Shown piece by piece: positions 27,572 to 36,281 of a DNA stretch of 64,000 nucleotides (position 1 is the stretch's first letter; the number at the start of each line of letters is the position of its first letter). The notes under the pieces were generated by a model, which saw only the letters and a program-made list of their open reading frames with translations, had not been told where the DNA came from and ran no database searches. The position numbers were made by a program, and so were the translations under genes. Source of the stretch: Ornithinibacillus massiliensis (GTDB lineage Bacteria > Bacillota > Bacilli > Bacillales > Amphibacillaceae); the NCBI RefSeq assembly GCF_018310345.1, contig NZ_JAGXBY010000001.1, positions 744,001 through 808,000 of the forward strand, in the 5' to 3' direction.

Positions 27572-29200
27572 ATGGAAGATGAGAAACAATGGCTACCACA
27601 CCTTTCTAGTAAGTTTGCTTCAGAGGCACATGGGAATCTGTTAGATGCTTATGCAGTTTCCTTAGAAGGTTGGAGAAGAGGTCTGAAATTAAGATGGCAT
27701 GTAAAGGATTCTGAGAAATTTAAAGAAATGAAGACGTGGTATGTCGATAAGCCTGGACAATTATTCTCTCTAAGCTCTGAAAAGAAAACACACTATTTCT
27801 TTAGAACAAGAGGGGATCTCATTCCAAACCAAGCAGTTGAAATCGGTATGGATAAAGAAAAAACAAAACATTATCTTAAAAAAGCTGGGGTCCCTACACC
27901 CGAGGGTAAGAGATTTTCATCCGAAGATGCTAACGAGACAATTATTAGTTTTGCTAATTCTTTAGGTTATCCAATCGTAATAAAGCCAACCGATGGTAGC
28001 TTTGGTCGAGGGGTAGTAGCTAATATCACTAGCTCAGGAGAATTAGAATATTCACTAGATTATGTGCGTAATGAATTAAACTATAAGGATATTATCGTCG
28101 AAAAATTTATAGATGGATCGGATTATCGAATATATGTAGTAGATGATAGGGTAGTCGGTGCTATCATACGTATCCCTCCTAATATTATTGGAGACGGTAT
28201 AAATACAATTAAATCATTAATTGAATTAAAAAATGAGGAAAGAAGCTTAAACCCTCGATTAGCTAGTTGTTTAATTGAAATTAATCAAGAATTACTAGAG
28301 GTTATTGGTCGTAAGGGTTATACAGTAGACTCAATTCTTGATAAAGATGAGCAACTATTCTTAAGTACAAAAAGTAATATTTCACTTGGTGGTGATCCAA
28401 TTGATGTATTAGATGAGCTACCGGAACATGTCAAACAAACTGCTATAAATGCTTTAAAAGCAGTTCCAGGTCTTGTACATGGAGCTGTCGATTTAATTTA
28501 TGATAGTAATAACAATACAAATAATAATTCAAGTATTGTTATTGAACTTAATCCAACCGCTCAATTGGGTGGGATATTGTATCCTATTAAAGGAAAGTCC
28601 AGAGATGTTCCCGCAGCAATTATTGATTATTACTTCCCGGAAACCAAGGGGGATATAGAGAACAAAGGTAGGACGTATTTTGATTTCCATGATGTCTTGG
28701 ATCCACTTATATCTAGACAAGGTTTTATTACAACTGTTACGCCATCACCAGTAGGGAAGATATATTCTAAAAAGTATATTGTGTCTGGGGATGTACAAGA
28801 TATCGGCTATCATCGTGGGTTAAGAAAACAAGCTTTTGAAAGATACCTTCATGGATTCGTTAGTAACCTTGAAAATGGAGACATCGAGGTAGTAGTTGCT
28901 GGTACTGATGAGGAAATGGTCAATGATTTTAGAAATGCTCTATTTGAGGATCCAGAGAGATCCCATGTATTAGAGGTTCAGGAAGAGATTTATCAGGAAC
29001 CAATAAAAGTAGGTTTTGAAATCAAAGCAGATTTAAAGACACAGTTAGAGGAACTAAAAATTATCCTCCAAGAGTTAGAGGTAACTGAACTATCGCTAAA
29101 GAAAGCTGAATTGCAAAATCGTAAATTTGAGCAAAGCCTCTCCTGGAGAGTATCTAAGCCAGTTCGGTTAGCTGGAGCTTTATTTAAGAGATTCAAATAA
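27572..29200 (+). CDS. cyanophycin-synthetase-like ATP-grasp protein with C-terminal acylphosphatase-like domain (paralogue A)
   Basis: 542 residues. An N-terminal cap (SLEGWRRGLKLRWH, residues about 29-42) precedes an ATP-grasp fold of the CphA/GshF kind: YPIVIKPTDGSFGRGVVANI near 135, IIVEKFIDGSDYRIYVVDD near 175, NISLGGDPIDVLDEL near 270 and the metal-binding VIELNPTAQLGG near 325. Residues about 398-478 match acylphosphatase: VSGDVQDIGYHRGLRKQA and HGFVSNLENGDIEVVVAG. The catalytic Asn is kept while the usual Arg is His. The tail ends with coiled coil and SLSWRVSKPVRLAG. Likely an amino acid or peptide ligase acting on the exported polymer; inference. AGGAGG upstream. Confidence 0.85.
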   Translation: MEDEKQWLPHLSSKFASEAHGNLLDAYAVSLEGWRRGLKLRWHVKDSEKFKEMKTWYVDKPGQLFSLSSEKKTHYFFRTRGDLIPNQAVEIGMDKEKTKHYLKKAGVPTPEGKRFSSEDANETIISFANSLGYPIVIKPTDGSFGRGVVANITSSGELEYSLDYVRNELNYKDIIVEKFIDGSDYRIYVVDDRVVGAIIRIPPNIIGDGINTIKSLIELKNEERSLNPRLASCLIEINQELLEVIGRKGYTVDSILDKDEQLFLSTKSNISLGGDPIDVLDELPEHVKQTAINALKAVPGLVHGAVDLIYDSNNNTNNNSSIVIELNPTAQLGGILYPIKGKSRDVPAAIIDYYFPETKGDIENKGRTYFDFHDVLDPLISRQGFITTVTPSPVGKIYSKKYIVSGDVQDIGYHRGLRKQAFERYLHGFVSNLENGDIEVVVAGTDEEMVNDFRNALFEDPERSHVLEVQEEIYQEPIKVGFEIKADLKTQLEELKIILQELEVTELSLKKAELQNRKFEQSLSWRVSKPVRLAGALFKRFK

Positions 29201-29231
29201 TATATCTAGTGTTTATAGGAGGAATTCACCC

Positions 29232-30881
29232 ATGAAAGAAGAGCAGGGTATCAGTTTGCCTCAATTACCGAATGAAATAGTTGTCAATGCTCAGAAAACG
29301 AGGCTAGATGCGTTTGCTATAGCTCTTGAAGGCTGGAGAAGAGGTCTTAAACTGAAATGGTATACAAGGGACTCGGAATATTTTAAGGATATGATTATTT
29401 TTGGAGTTAATCCACCAGGGAGATTATATTCTTTAAGTTCCGATCAACGAACCCATTTCTTTTTCCGTTCCAGAGGAGATAAAGTTACCAATGAAGCAGT
29501 AGAAATTGGTTCAGAAAAGGACGATACAAAGATTTGGTTAGAAAAAGCGGGAGTTCCAGTTCCGAAAGGGAAAGGTTTTAATGAGGACGCGCAGGATGAG
29601 GAGATTATTAGTTATAGCAAAACCATCCCATATCCTTTAGTTATTAAGCCTACAAATGCTAGTCTTGGAAATGGTGTAGTAACAAATATTAGAAGTGAAA
29701 AAGAATTTAGAAAAGCGTTGACTTATATTCGGGAGGAACTAGGCTATCCGGAAGTAATAGTTGAACAGCATGTAGAAGGTAAGGAGTATAGAGTTTATGT
29801 AGTAGATGACAAGGTTATTGCTGCTTATAACCGAGTACCCGCAAATATTAAAGGTGATGGAGTACACACCATTGAAGAACTAATCGAAATGAAAAATATC
29901 GAGAGAAGAAAAAATGCACGGTTGAAGAGTTGTTTGATAGAAATTGATAAAGAAATTCTAGAGTTCGTTCAAGAAGCCGGTTATAGGATGGAAGATGTTC
30001 CTGAAAAAGGAAAACTTATCTATTTAAGAGAAAAGACAAATGTTTCTTCTGGTGGTGATCCTATTGATGTAACGGATACAATGCCAGTTGATATAAAGAA
30101 AATTGCAATTGACGCACTAAAAGCTATACCTGGTTTATACCATGGTGGTGTTGATATAATTGTAAATGAAGACAGATCGATTAAGGATAAGGCAGTTGTT
30201 ATAGAATTAAACCCAACAGCACAAATAGGTGGAGCACTGTTTCCTTTACGTGGAAAAGCGAGAGATATACCGGCGGCTATAATTGATTATTATTTCCCTG
30301 AAACAAAGGGTATTGATACATCTAATTCAAATATATACTTTGATATGTCTACCGTTCTAGAACCATTAGAGAATAGATCAGCAATAGAAGTCGAAGTAGC
30401 TCCAGCTCCGAACAATAATTTATTTGCTAAGCGCTATATTGTTACAGGTAATGTCCAAAGACAGAGCTACCACCAATGGTTAAAGAAGCAAGCTTTAGAA
30501 AGAAATTTACATGGATATGTAAAAAATATGGTTTTTGATGAAATTGAGGTAGTTGTTGCGGGAACAGACAAATCTATCGTTAATGAGTTTAAGAAGGTAA
30601 TGGGTGAATATAAGCATGTGCATATAGTAAAGGTGAAAGAAGAAATCTGGAATGAACCAATAATGGTTGGATTTGATATTGCAGAGAGATTTAATACTTC
30701 TAATTTAAAATCAGTACAGTATGCTCTGCGAAAGTTGGACAAAGAGCTGAAGCACATGACTAAGAAGAAAAACAGAATGGAGAAGGACAACAACCATATT
30801 TTAAATAGTACGTCATGGAAAGTTATGGCTCCTATCCGAACTGTAGGGAAAGTGATTAAAAAAGTAGTAAAAAACAATTAG
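29232..30881 (+). CDS. cyanophycin-synthetase-like ATP-grasp protein with acylphosphatase-like domain (paralogue B)
   Basis: 549 residues, aligned end to end with the preceding protein: SLEGWRRG-type cap (ALEGWRRGLKLKWY), YPLVIKPTNASLGNGVVTNI, VIVEQHVEGKEYRVYVVDD, NVSSGGDPIDVTDTMP and VIELNPTAQIGGALFPLRGK, so the ATP-grasp core looks active. The acylphosphatase-like region near 398-480 reads VTGNVQRQSYHQWLKKQA and HGYVKNMVFDEIEVVVAG: Asn kept, Arg replaced by His, one signature Gly lost. It ends with coiled coil and STSWKVMAPIRTVGK. It lies 31 bases after paralogue A with its own AGGAGG site. The presence of three such ligases in one operon implies different substrates or sequential additions. 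Confidence 0.85.
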   Translation: MKEEQGISLPQLPNEIVVNAQKTRLDAFAIALEGWRRGLKLKWYTRDSEYFKDMIIFGVNPPGRLYSLSSDQRTHFFFRSRGDKVTNEAVEIGSEKDDTKIWLEKAGVPVPKGKGFNEDAQDEEIISYSKTIPYPLVIKPTNASLGNGVVTNIRSEKEFRKALTYIREELGYPEVIVEQHVEGKEYRVYVVDDKVIAAYNRVPANIKGDGVHTIEELIEMKNIERRKNARLKSCLIEIDKEILEFVQEAGYRMEDVPEKGKLIYLREKTNVSSGGDPIDVTDTMPVDIKKIAIDALKAIPGLYHGGVDIIVNEDRSIKDKAVVIELNPTAQIGGALFPLRGKARDIPAAIIDYYFPETKGIDTSNSNIYFDMSTVLEPLENRSAIEVEVAPAPNNNLFAKRYIVTGNVQRQSYHQWLKKQALERNLHGYVKNMVFDEIEVVVAGTDKSIVNEFKKVMGEYKHVHIVKVKEEIWNEPIMVGFDIAERFNTSNLKSVQYALRKLDKELKHMTKKKNRMEKDNNHILNSTSWKVMAPIRTVGKVIKKVVKNN

Positions 30882-30908
30882 CTTTAGGTTAGGAAAGGCG
30901 GGATATTC

Positions 30909-31961
30909 TTGAGATTATTCAAGAAAAAAACAGATACTGTTTCTATAACAGCAGTAGGTGATATTTTATTACATGGTAGAGTCTACGGTGGCTTGAATAA
31001 GAAATCGGATTATGATTTTGATAATCAATTAAAGAATGTAAAAAGTTTAGTGGGACAAACCGACATCACGATTGCTAATCTGGAAACGATAATAGCTGGT
31101 AATGATATTGGGCTATCCTCCTTTCCTAAATTTAATGCACCAAAAGAAATTGGTTATACATTAAAAAACATGGGTGTTAATCTAGTAACAATAGCAAACA
31201 ACCATGTACTAGACCACGGAGAAGAAGGTCTATTAAAATCGATAAAGAACTTAGAAGAAATTGGATTAGAATATGATGGCGCTTATAAATCTGAAGAAGA
31301 CAGTGAACGTTTACGAGTTATAGAGAAAAATGGTTTACGGATAGCCTTTGTTTCTTATACAAGAGGTACTAATGGTATTAAAGTACCGAAATCATATCTC
31401 GTGAATAGTCTAAAAAATACGCCCGTATTAAGTCTAGTAAAAAAATTGAGAAAGATAAAAAGGGAAAATCTAGCTGATGTAATTGTTGCAAATCTTCATC
31501 ATGGTGAAGAATATCACTTACAACCTAGCAGCCAGCAGAGAGAGGTATTTGCTTCACTTGCGGATGCAGGTGCCGATATTATAATTGGACATCATCCACA
31601 TGTCCTTCAAGCACCAGAATGGATTGAAACTTCTCGTGGAACTAGGACTTTTGTAGCCTATTCTCTAGGAAACTTCTTTTCAGGACAAAATGGGTTGCAT
31701 AGACAGATAGGTGCATCATTGTCATTAGAGGTTAGTAAGCCAGATCCCAAGTATAGTGGTATTGAGGTGTTAAACCCAAGATATAATCTTACATACGTAC
31801 ACCGAGAAAGTAAGCTGAAATATGTCATCTATCAATTGAAGGATTGGATTGAAAAAAATCCATATATCGAAACGGATGATGGTTTATTCTCCTCACAAGA
31901 GATATATGAAAATACAATAAAAAGAATGCGTTCAAGTATTACTGATTTAGACATTGAGTGA
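30909..31961 (+). CDS. CapA/PgsA-family protein without membrane anchor
   Basis: 350 residues of the calcineurin-like CapA family associated with poly-gamma-glutamate capsules. Metal-ligand motifs are present in order: TAVGDILLHGRV, ANLETII, TIANNHVLDHGEEG, ANLHHGEEYH, IGHHPHVLQAPE and YSLGNFFSG. Typical CapA/PgsA proteins have an N-terminal membrane anchor; this one starts MRLFKKKTDTVSITAVGD and has no hydrophobic segment, so it is predicted cytoplasmic. TTG start. It sits between ATP-grasp paralogues B and C, which ties an anionic-peptide function to these ligases. The biochemical activity of CapA is not settled even in model capsules. Confidence 0.88.
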   Translation: MRLFKKKTDTVSITAVGDILLHGRVYGGLNKKSDYDFDNQLKNVKSLVGQTDITIANLETIIAGNDIGLSSFPKFNAPKEIGYTLKNMGVNLVTIANNHVLDHGEEGLLKSIKNLEEIGLEYDGAYKSEEDSERLRVIEKNGLRIAFVSYTRGTNGIKVPKSYLVNSLKNTPVLSLVKKLRKIKRENLADVIVANLHHGEEYHLQPSSQQREVFASLADAGADIIIGHHPHVLQAPEWIETSRGTRTFVAYSLGNFFSGQNGLHRQIGASLSLEVSKPDPKYSGIEVLNPRYNLTYVHRESKLKYVIYQLKDWIEKNPYIETDDGLFSSQEIYENTIKRMRSSITDLDIE

Positions 31962-31976
31962 ATGAAGGTGAAAGGT

Positions 31977-33548
31977 TTGAAGAATTATCAGCATAGTTTA
32001 CCAAGTTTAAAGAACTCTGTACCTCCTGAAGCATACGGCTATATAGTAAGTATGTACAGTGTAGCATTGGAAGGATGGAGAAGAGGGTTAAGTTTAAAGT
32101 TTATTAATAAAAATACAGCTGCTGCTCATACCTATTATTCACTTTCTAATGGTAAGGTAGAACATTCCTTTACTGTTGCTAGAGGGGATATAGTGTCTAA
32201 TGAAGCAATTAAAATTTGTATACATAAAGACCTAACAAAGAAATATTTAGAGAAAAAAAGTATTCCTATCCCTAGAGGGAAAGTATTTACTAATGACAAT
32301 ACAGATCAAGATATTCTTCAATATGCATCAAATGATTTAGGATATCCAGTTGTGATTAAACCAGTGAATGGTACTGGCGGTCATGGTGTTATAGCTAATA
32401 TACGGGATGAAAGGGAATTTGAGAATGCACTTCAGTATGTAAAATACGAACTCAATTATTCAGATATTATTGTCGAAAAGTACTTTTTGGGAGAAGATTA
32501 CCGTTTATACGTAATTGGTAATCGGGTAGTAGGCGCATTTAAAAAAATCCCAGCTAATGTTATTGGTGATGGAAAGAGTAGCATTAGAGAACTATTACGT
32601 ATTAAAAATCAAGAAAGAAATAGTATTCCTGCTTTTAACAACCGACTAATAAAGGTTGATAAAGAAACAAACAGTCTGTTAGAAGAAAAGGGTTACACAT
32701 TAGATACGGTGCCTAAAGCAGGAGAACAAGTATTTTTAAAGACAAAAAATAATGTGTCTTCCGGCGGAGACCCGATTGATGTTACAGACCTATTAACAGA
32801 TGAAATAAAGCAAATTGCTATTGAGGCTTGTAATGCTATTCCTGGCTTGGTGCAATGCGGTGTTGACATGATTGTTGATCCTTCTTTTAAAAACGGTGTT
32901 GTTCTAGAGATAAATTCTAGACCTCATATAACTTCACACCTGTTCCCTATGCAAGGAAAAGGGAGAGATATTCCCAAAGCTATTATTGATTACTATTTCC
33001 CTGAGACAAAGGGAAAAATTACAGAACACGCTAGCTTATTATATTTCGATTTTAAAAGTGTAGTAACAGCTTTTCGTAATGGTTTTGCCCAAGAAATTAG
33101 AATTCCTGACTTACCCACAGGGGAAATGAATTTCACTCGATACCATTTGATTGCACCAAAGAAAGAGAGTTTTAGAAAATGGGTGCAAAGACAGGCGAGA
33201 AAACATAACATAAATGGATATGTGAAATTGTTAAAAAATGGAAAGACCTCAGTTGTAGTAGGAGGGAATATAAATTCGATAAATAAGTTAAGAGAACTTC
33301 TTGATAATCACCCACAAATAAATAGTATTGAAGAAAAAAGCTGGAATAAACCAGTCAAAGTCGGATTTGAGTTGATTGAAATAGAAGATATAGACAAAAA
33401 ACCAGAAGAGAAACCGTATCTTATTAAATACCAGAAGTTAGAAAAAGACTATATTCTATTAAAGAAAAAGTATCAAAGTGTAATCAATAGTACTTCATGG
33501 AAAACCACAAGATTATTGCGGAGTATAGGAAGAATTTTTAAAAGGTAA
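31977..33548 (+). CDS. cyanophycin-synthetase-like ATP-grasp protein with acylphosphatase-like domain (paralogue C)
   Basis: 523 residues from a TTG supported by AAGGTGA and by alignment with the paralogue N termini; the ATG five codons earlier abuts the capA stop and lacks a ribosome site. ATP-grasp core: YPVVIKPVNGTGGHGVIANI, IIVEKYFLGEDYRLYVIGN, NVSSGGDPIDVTDLL, and the metal site VLEINSRPHITSHLFP, which differs from the NPTAQ of A and B. The acylphosphatase-like part near 385-460 (APKKESFRKWVQRQARK, NGYVKLLKNGKTSVVVGG) keeps Arg but has Leu for the catalytic Asn, the reverse of A and B. It ends STSWKTTRLLRSIGR. Probably a ligase with another acceptor. Confidence 0.84.
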   Translation: MKNYQHSLPSLKNSVPPEAYGYIVSMYSVALEGWRRGLSLKFINKNTAAAHTYYSLSNGKVEHSFTVARGDIVSNEAIKICIHKDLTKKYLEKKSIPIPRGKVFTNDNTDQDILQYASNDLGYPVVIKPVNGTGGHGVIANIRDEREFENALQYVKYELNYSDIIVEKYFLGEDYRLYVIGNRVVGAFKKIPANVIGDGKSSIRELLRIKNQERNSIPAFNNRLIKVDKETNSLLEEKGYTLDTVPKAGEQVFLKTKNNVSSGGDPIDVTDLLTDEIKQIAIEACNAIPGLVQCGVDMIVDPSFKNGVVLEINSRPHITSHLFPMQGKGRDIPKAIIDYYFPETKGKITEHASLLYFDFKSVVTAFRNGFAQEIRIPDLPTGEMNFTRYHLIAPKKESFRKWVQRQARKHNINGYVKLLKNGKTSVVVGGNINSINKLRELLDNHPQINSIEEKSWNKPVKVGFELIEIEDIDKKPEEKPYLIKYQKLEKDYILLKKKYQSVINSTSWKTTRLLRSIGRIFKR

Positions 33549-33584
33549 AATAGTTTTATAATCTTTTTAGAAAGTTGGTTTAGA

Positions 33585-34610
33585 ATGCTTTTAGGCTACA
33601 TGAGGAATTTTATAAAGCCACCAATTATGGCGGAAATTACAGCAAGATTTTGTAAAGCATATGGTATAGATATGGTTTATATACTACCTAGTGGAGTAGA
33701 TATGAAGAAAAATAAAGTAACTGGAAAAATGCTTTTGGAAGATACTTGGATTGAAGTAACAACCGATTTACCTGTATTTTTTGATATCTCACCATATTGC
33801 TTTAAACCTAAGAATAAGAAAATTATGGACTACCTACGTAAAAATACGGTGTTATCAGATCCTAGAACTAATATTTTGTCTAAGGATCGATTGCAAGAAA
33901 AGCTAAAGGAAGATACTAACTTTGCTCATCTAGTAATTCCTACGGAGAATGTGATAGACATTGATAGTGTTGATGATTTTCTTGAGAAGTTCGGATCAAT
34001 AGTATTAAAGCCTCTTAGAGGGGAAAGAGGACAAGGTGTATATATACTGAATAAGACTGGTTCAGAATACATTCTTGGTTATGGTAAAGAGGAGACCACT
34101 ATTACACATAAGGAATTAATGAAATTTGTAACAAGAACGGTAGCAGAACGTAAATATATTATGCAAAAATATATTAACTCTCGAACAAGCAATGGTGACC
34201 CTTTCGATTGTCGCATACACGTAGAAAAAAATGGACAAGGTCAATGGCAGGTTGCTCGGAAATATATCCGAATTGGTATTGGACAAAAAGTAATATCGAA
34301 TGTTAACCAGGGTGGTGGAATCGCAGACGCAGATGTATTTTTAAAGGCCAATTTCCCAAACAATTGGGAAGAAATTAACGTGAAATTAGATGAGCTTGGT
34401 AATTCATTACCATATAAAATTGAAGAACTAAGAGGGACATCTGTGATGTCCTTAGGGATGGATGTTGCAATACATGGGGACGGTAATCTATATATCTTTG
34501 AAGTGAATGGTGCACCAGCAACAGCTGCTTTAAAGGCTGAAGCAGCTTTACTACGTACACAATATTATGTCTACATGCTCAATAGAATAAATAATGAACA
34601 ATATAAATAG
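33585..34610 (+). CDS. YheC/YheD-family ATP-grasp protein (short)
   Basis: 341 residues. An N-terminal region (about 1-95) precedes the ATP-grasp core: SIVLKPLRGERGQGVYIL near 145, ERKYIMQKYINSRTSNGDPF and DCRIHVEKNGQGQWQVARKY near 205, and LYIFEVNGAPATAALK near 305 with the Glu-x-Asn metal ligands. YheC and YheD of Bacillus subtilis are known as spore-coat-associated proteins of unknown reaction, but the family is wider. The place in a polymer operon after three other ATP-grasp genes suggests a ligase step on the wall polymer. Start ATG; the ribosome site is only AAAG, so translation may be weak. Confidence 0.85.
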   Translation: MLLGYMRNFIKPPIMAEITARFCKAYGIDMVYILPSGVDMKKNKVTGKMLLEDTWIEVTTDLPVFFDISPYCFKPKNKKIMDYLRKNTVLSDPRTNILSKDRLQEKLKEDTNFAHLVIPTENVIDIDSVDDFLEKFGSIVLKPLRGERGQGVYILNKTGSEYILGYGKEETTITHKELMKFVTRTVAERKYIMQKYINSRTSNGDPFDCRIHVEKNGQGQWQVARKYIRIGIGQKVISNVNQGGGIADADVFLKANFPNNWEEINVKLDELGNSLPYKIEELRGTSVMSLGMDVAIHGDGNLYIFEVNGAPATAALKAEAALLRTQYYVYMLNRINNEQYK

Positions 34611-34660
34611 TTATTGTTAAGCTGAAAATAATAATACAAAATAGAAGGTGAAGAGACTTA

Positions 34661-36280
34661 ATGTGTTTATACAACATTAGATTAATCAATACCGATGAAA
34701 CCAAATTAAAATTAAACAGCTCATTGAATGCAAAATTACAAATTAATCAAATAAAGTACACAAATTTAAGATTCGGACACCGAGTAACAGAGGTAAGTAT
34801 TGAGATAGATGATTCTTTAAAAGACAATGAGATTCTATTAGCAGAATCACTAGTAGATAAGCTAAAGCTACCAGTTGAATGCCGCTACAACATCCTTGTT
34901 AAGAATAATGAATTAATCTTTGGACCTTTCATTGGTATTTTCCTTGGAGAGAAGGAAACTGTCGTATTGAAAAAATTACGATTTTTAAATAGTTATATAT
35001 TACGATACCAAGAAATTAATGGTGTGGTATTTGCTTTTACCCTCGAGAATATCAATAAAGCAGATTTATTAGTTGAAGGATATTATTATAATCCTAAGTT
35101 AGACACTTGGGAAAAAGCAACCTTACCCTTTCCGGCTGCTATCTATAAGAGGAGCACGTTTACTAAAGAATGGAGAGAGTATTTTGGTATCTTCTATGGA
35201 AATAAATTATTTAACTACAACACATTTGATAAGTGGAATATGTATGAACGTTTACAACAATTCCCTGAAGCATTAGATTTATTACCTAGAACCGTATTGT
35301 ACCAAGATAGTGAGAATCTAGTGGATTTCCTAAATGAGTGGGGCAATATTTACATTAAACCGATTAATGGTAAGAAGGGACTAGGAATATTTAATGTACT
35401 CAAGGAAGACAATAAATATTGCGTAAAAACACGTGAAAAAGAAGCTAATGTACAGTGGGATTTTCTAAATGAAGACGAACTTTTAACATTTATGAGATCT
35501 AAATTAGAAACCAAAGGCATTACTTATATTATGCAAAATACTATAGATATTCATATTAACCAGAAGGTATTAGATTTTAGAGTAGGTATGGATAAAGATA
35601 AGCATGGTAACTGGCAAAATATTATGTTAGTCTCCAGGATAAGTGGTGAAAATAGCATTGTAAGTAACAGGGCGATTAGTGGTGGAGAAATTCAACGTGT
35701 TTCCGATGTATTAAAAAATATCTATGGTTATGAAGAAGAAAAAGTTAAGTTTTATGAAAGAGAATTAGTTCGTAATGCCAAATTAGTTTCAGAATTTTTG
35801 GAGAGGACAGGCTTATTAATAGGGAAGTTAGCATTTGATTTTGCTATCGATACAAATGGGAGAATTTGGATTATCGAAATTAACAGTCGATATCCTGACG
35901 ATTCTTTGGCAAACAAATTAGGTGATAAGGATGTCTACTTTGATATCCACCATTCTAATATCATGTATACAAAGTTTTTAACTGGCTTCGAAAAGGCATC
36001 TACAGATTTTGAAGTGGTTCCAATAGAAAGAGTCCCTGAACCAAAAAATTATAAATTAATTATAGCAATTCCTGTCAAAGAGAGAAAGAACTACATAAAT
36101 AATATTAGACAGGAGTTACAAAAAATTGGATATCCAGAAAAGGTTAGCTATAACACTGACCTTAAAAAAGTAGAGATAGAATTCTATGGTACAAGAATGG
36201 AACTTGATAGATTTATTGAAAATATAAAGTTTGGCGTAGAGCATAGACAAAAAAGTATTATTAGTGTAAAGGAAGTGTAA
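34661..36280 (+). CDS. YheC/YheD-family ATP-grasp protein (long)
   Basis: 539 residues, last gene of the operon. The N-terminal half has a beta-rich part typical of long YheC/D members (PVECRYNILVKNNELIFGPF, IGIFLGE near 90) and FPAAIYKRSTFTKEWREYF. ATP-grasp core: GNIYIKPINGKKGLGIFNV near 230, TYIMQNTIDI and DFRVGMDKDKHGNWQNIMLV near 300, and IWIIEINSRYPDDSLANK near 405 with Glu and Asn for metals. The last 65 residues form a small separate domain. AGAAGGTGAAGAG lies before the ATG. A strong terminator follows after one base, defining the operon end. Substrate unknown. Confidence 0.86.
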   Translation: MCLYNIRLINTDETKLKLNSSLNAKLQINQIKYTNLRFGHRVTEVSIEIDDSLKDNEILLAESLVDKLKLPVECRYNILVKNNELIFGPFIGIFLGEKETVVLKKLRFLNSYILRYQEINGVVFAFTLENINKADLLVEGYYYNPKLDTWEKATLPFPAAIYKRSTFTKEWREYFGIFYGNKLFNYNTFDKWNMYERLQQFPEALDLLPRTVLYQDSENLVDFLNEWGNIYIKPINGKKGLGIFNVLKEDNKYCVKTREKEANVQWDFLNEDELLTFMRSKLETKGITYIMQNTIDIHINQKVLDFRVGMDKDKHGNWQNIMLVSRISGENSIVSNRAISGGEIQRVSDVLKNIYGYEEEKVKFYERELVRNAKLVSEFLERTGLLIGKLAFDFAIDTNGRIWIIEINSRYPDDSLANKLGDKDVYFDIHHSNIMYTKFLTGFEKASTDFEVVPIERVPEPKNYKLIIAIPVKERKNYINNIRQELQKIGYPEKVSYNTDLKKVEIEFYGTRMELDRFIENIKFGVEHRQKSIISVKEV

Positions 36281-36281
36281 T

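Noticed and set aside
30467-30877. 136-codon open frame antisense to ATP-grasp paralogue B
   Set aside because: Overlaps the conserved acylphosphatase-like and tail part of the real gene and has no ribosome site.
16512-36280. Mobile element or prophage carrying the polymer operon
   Set aside because: No transposase, integrase, direct-repeat target sites or tRNA junction were seen; gene style resembles the neighbours, though transfer of the whole locus cannot be excluded.
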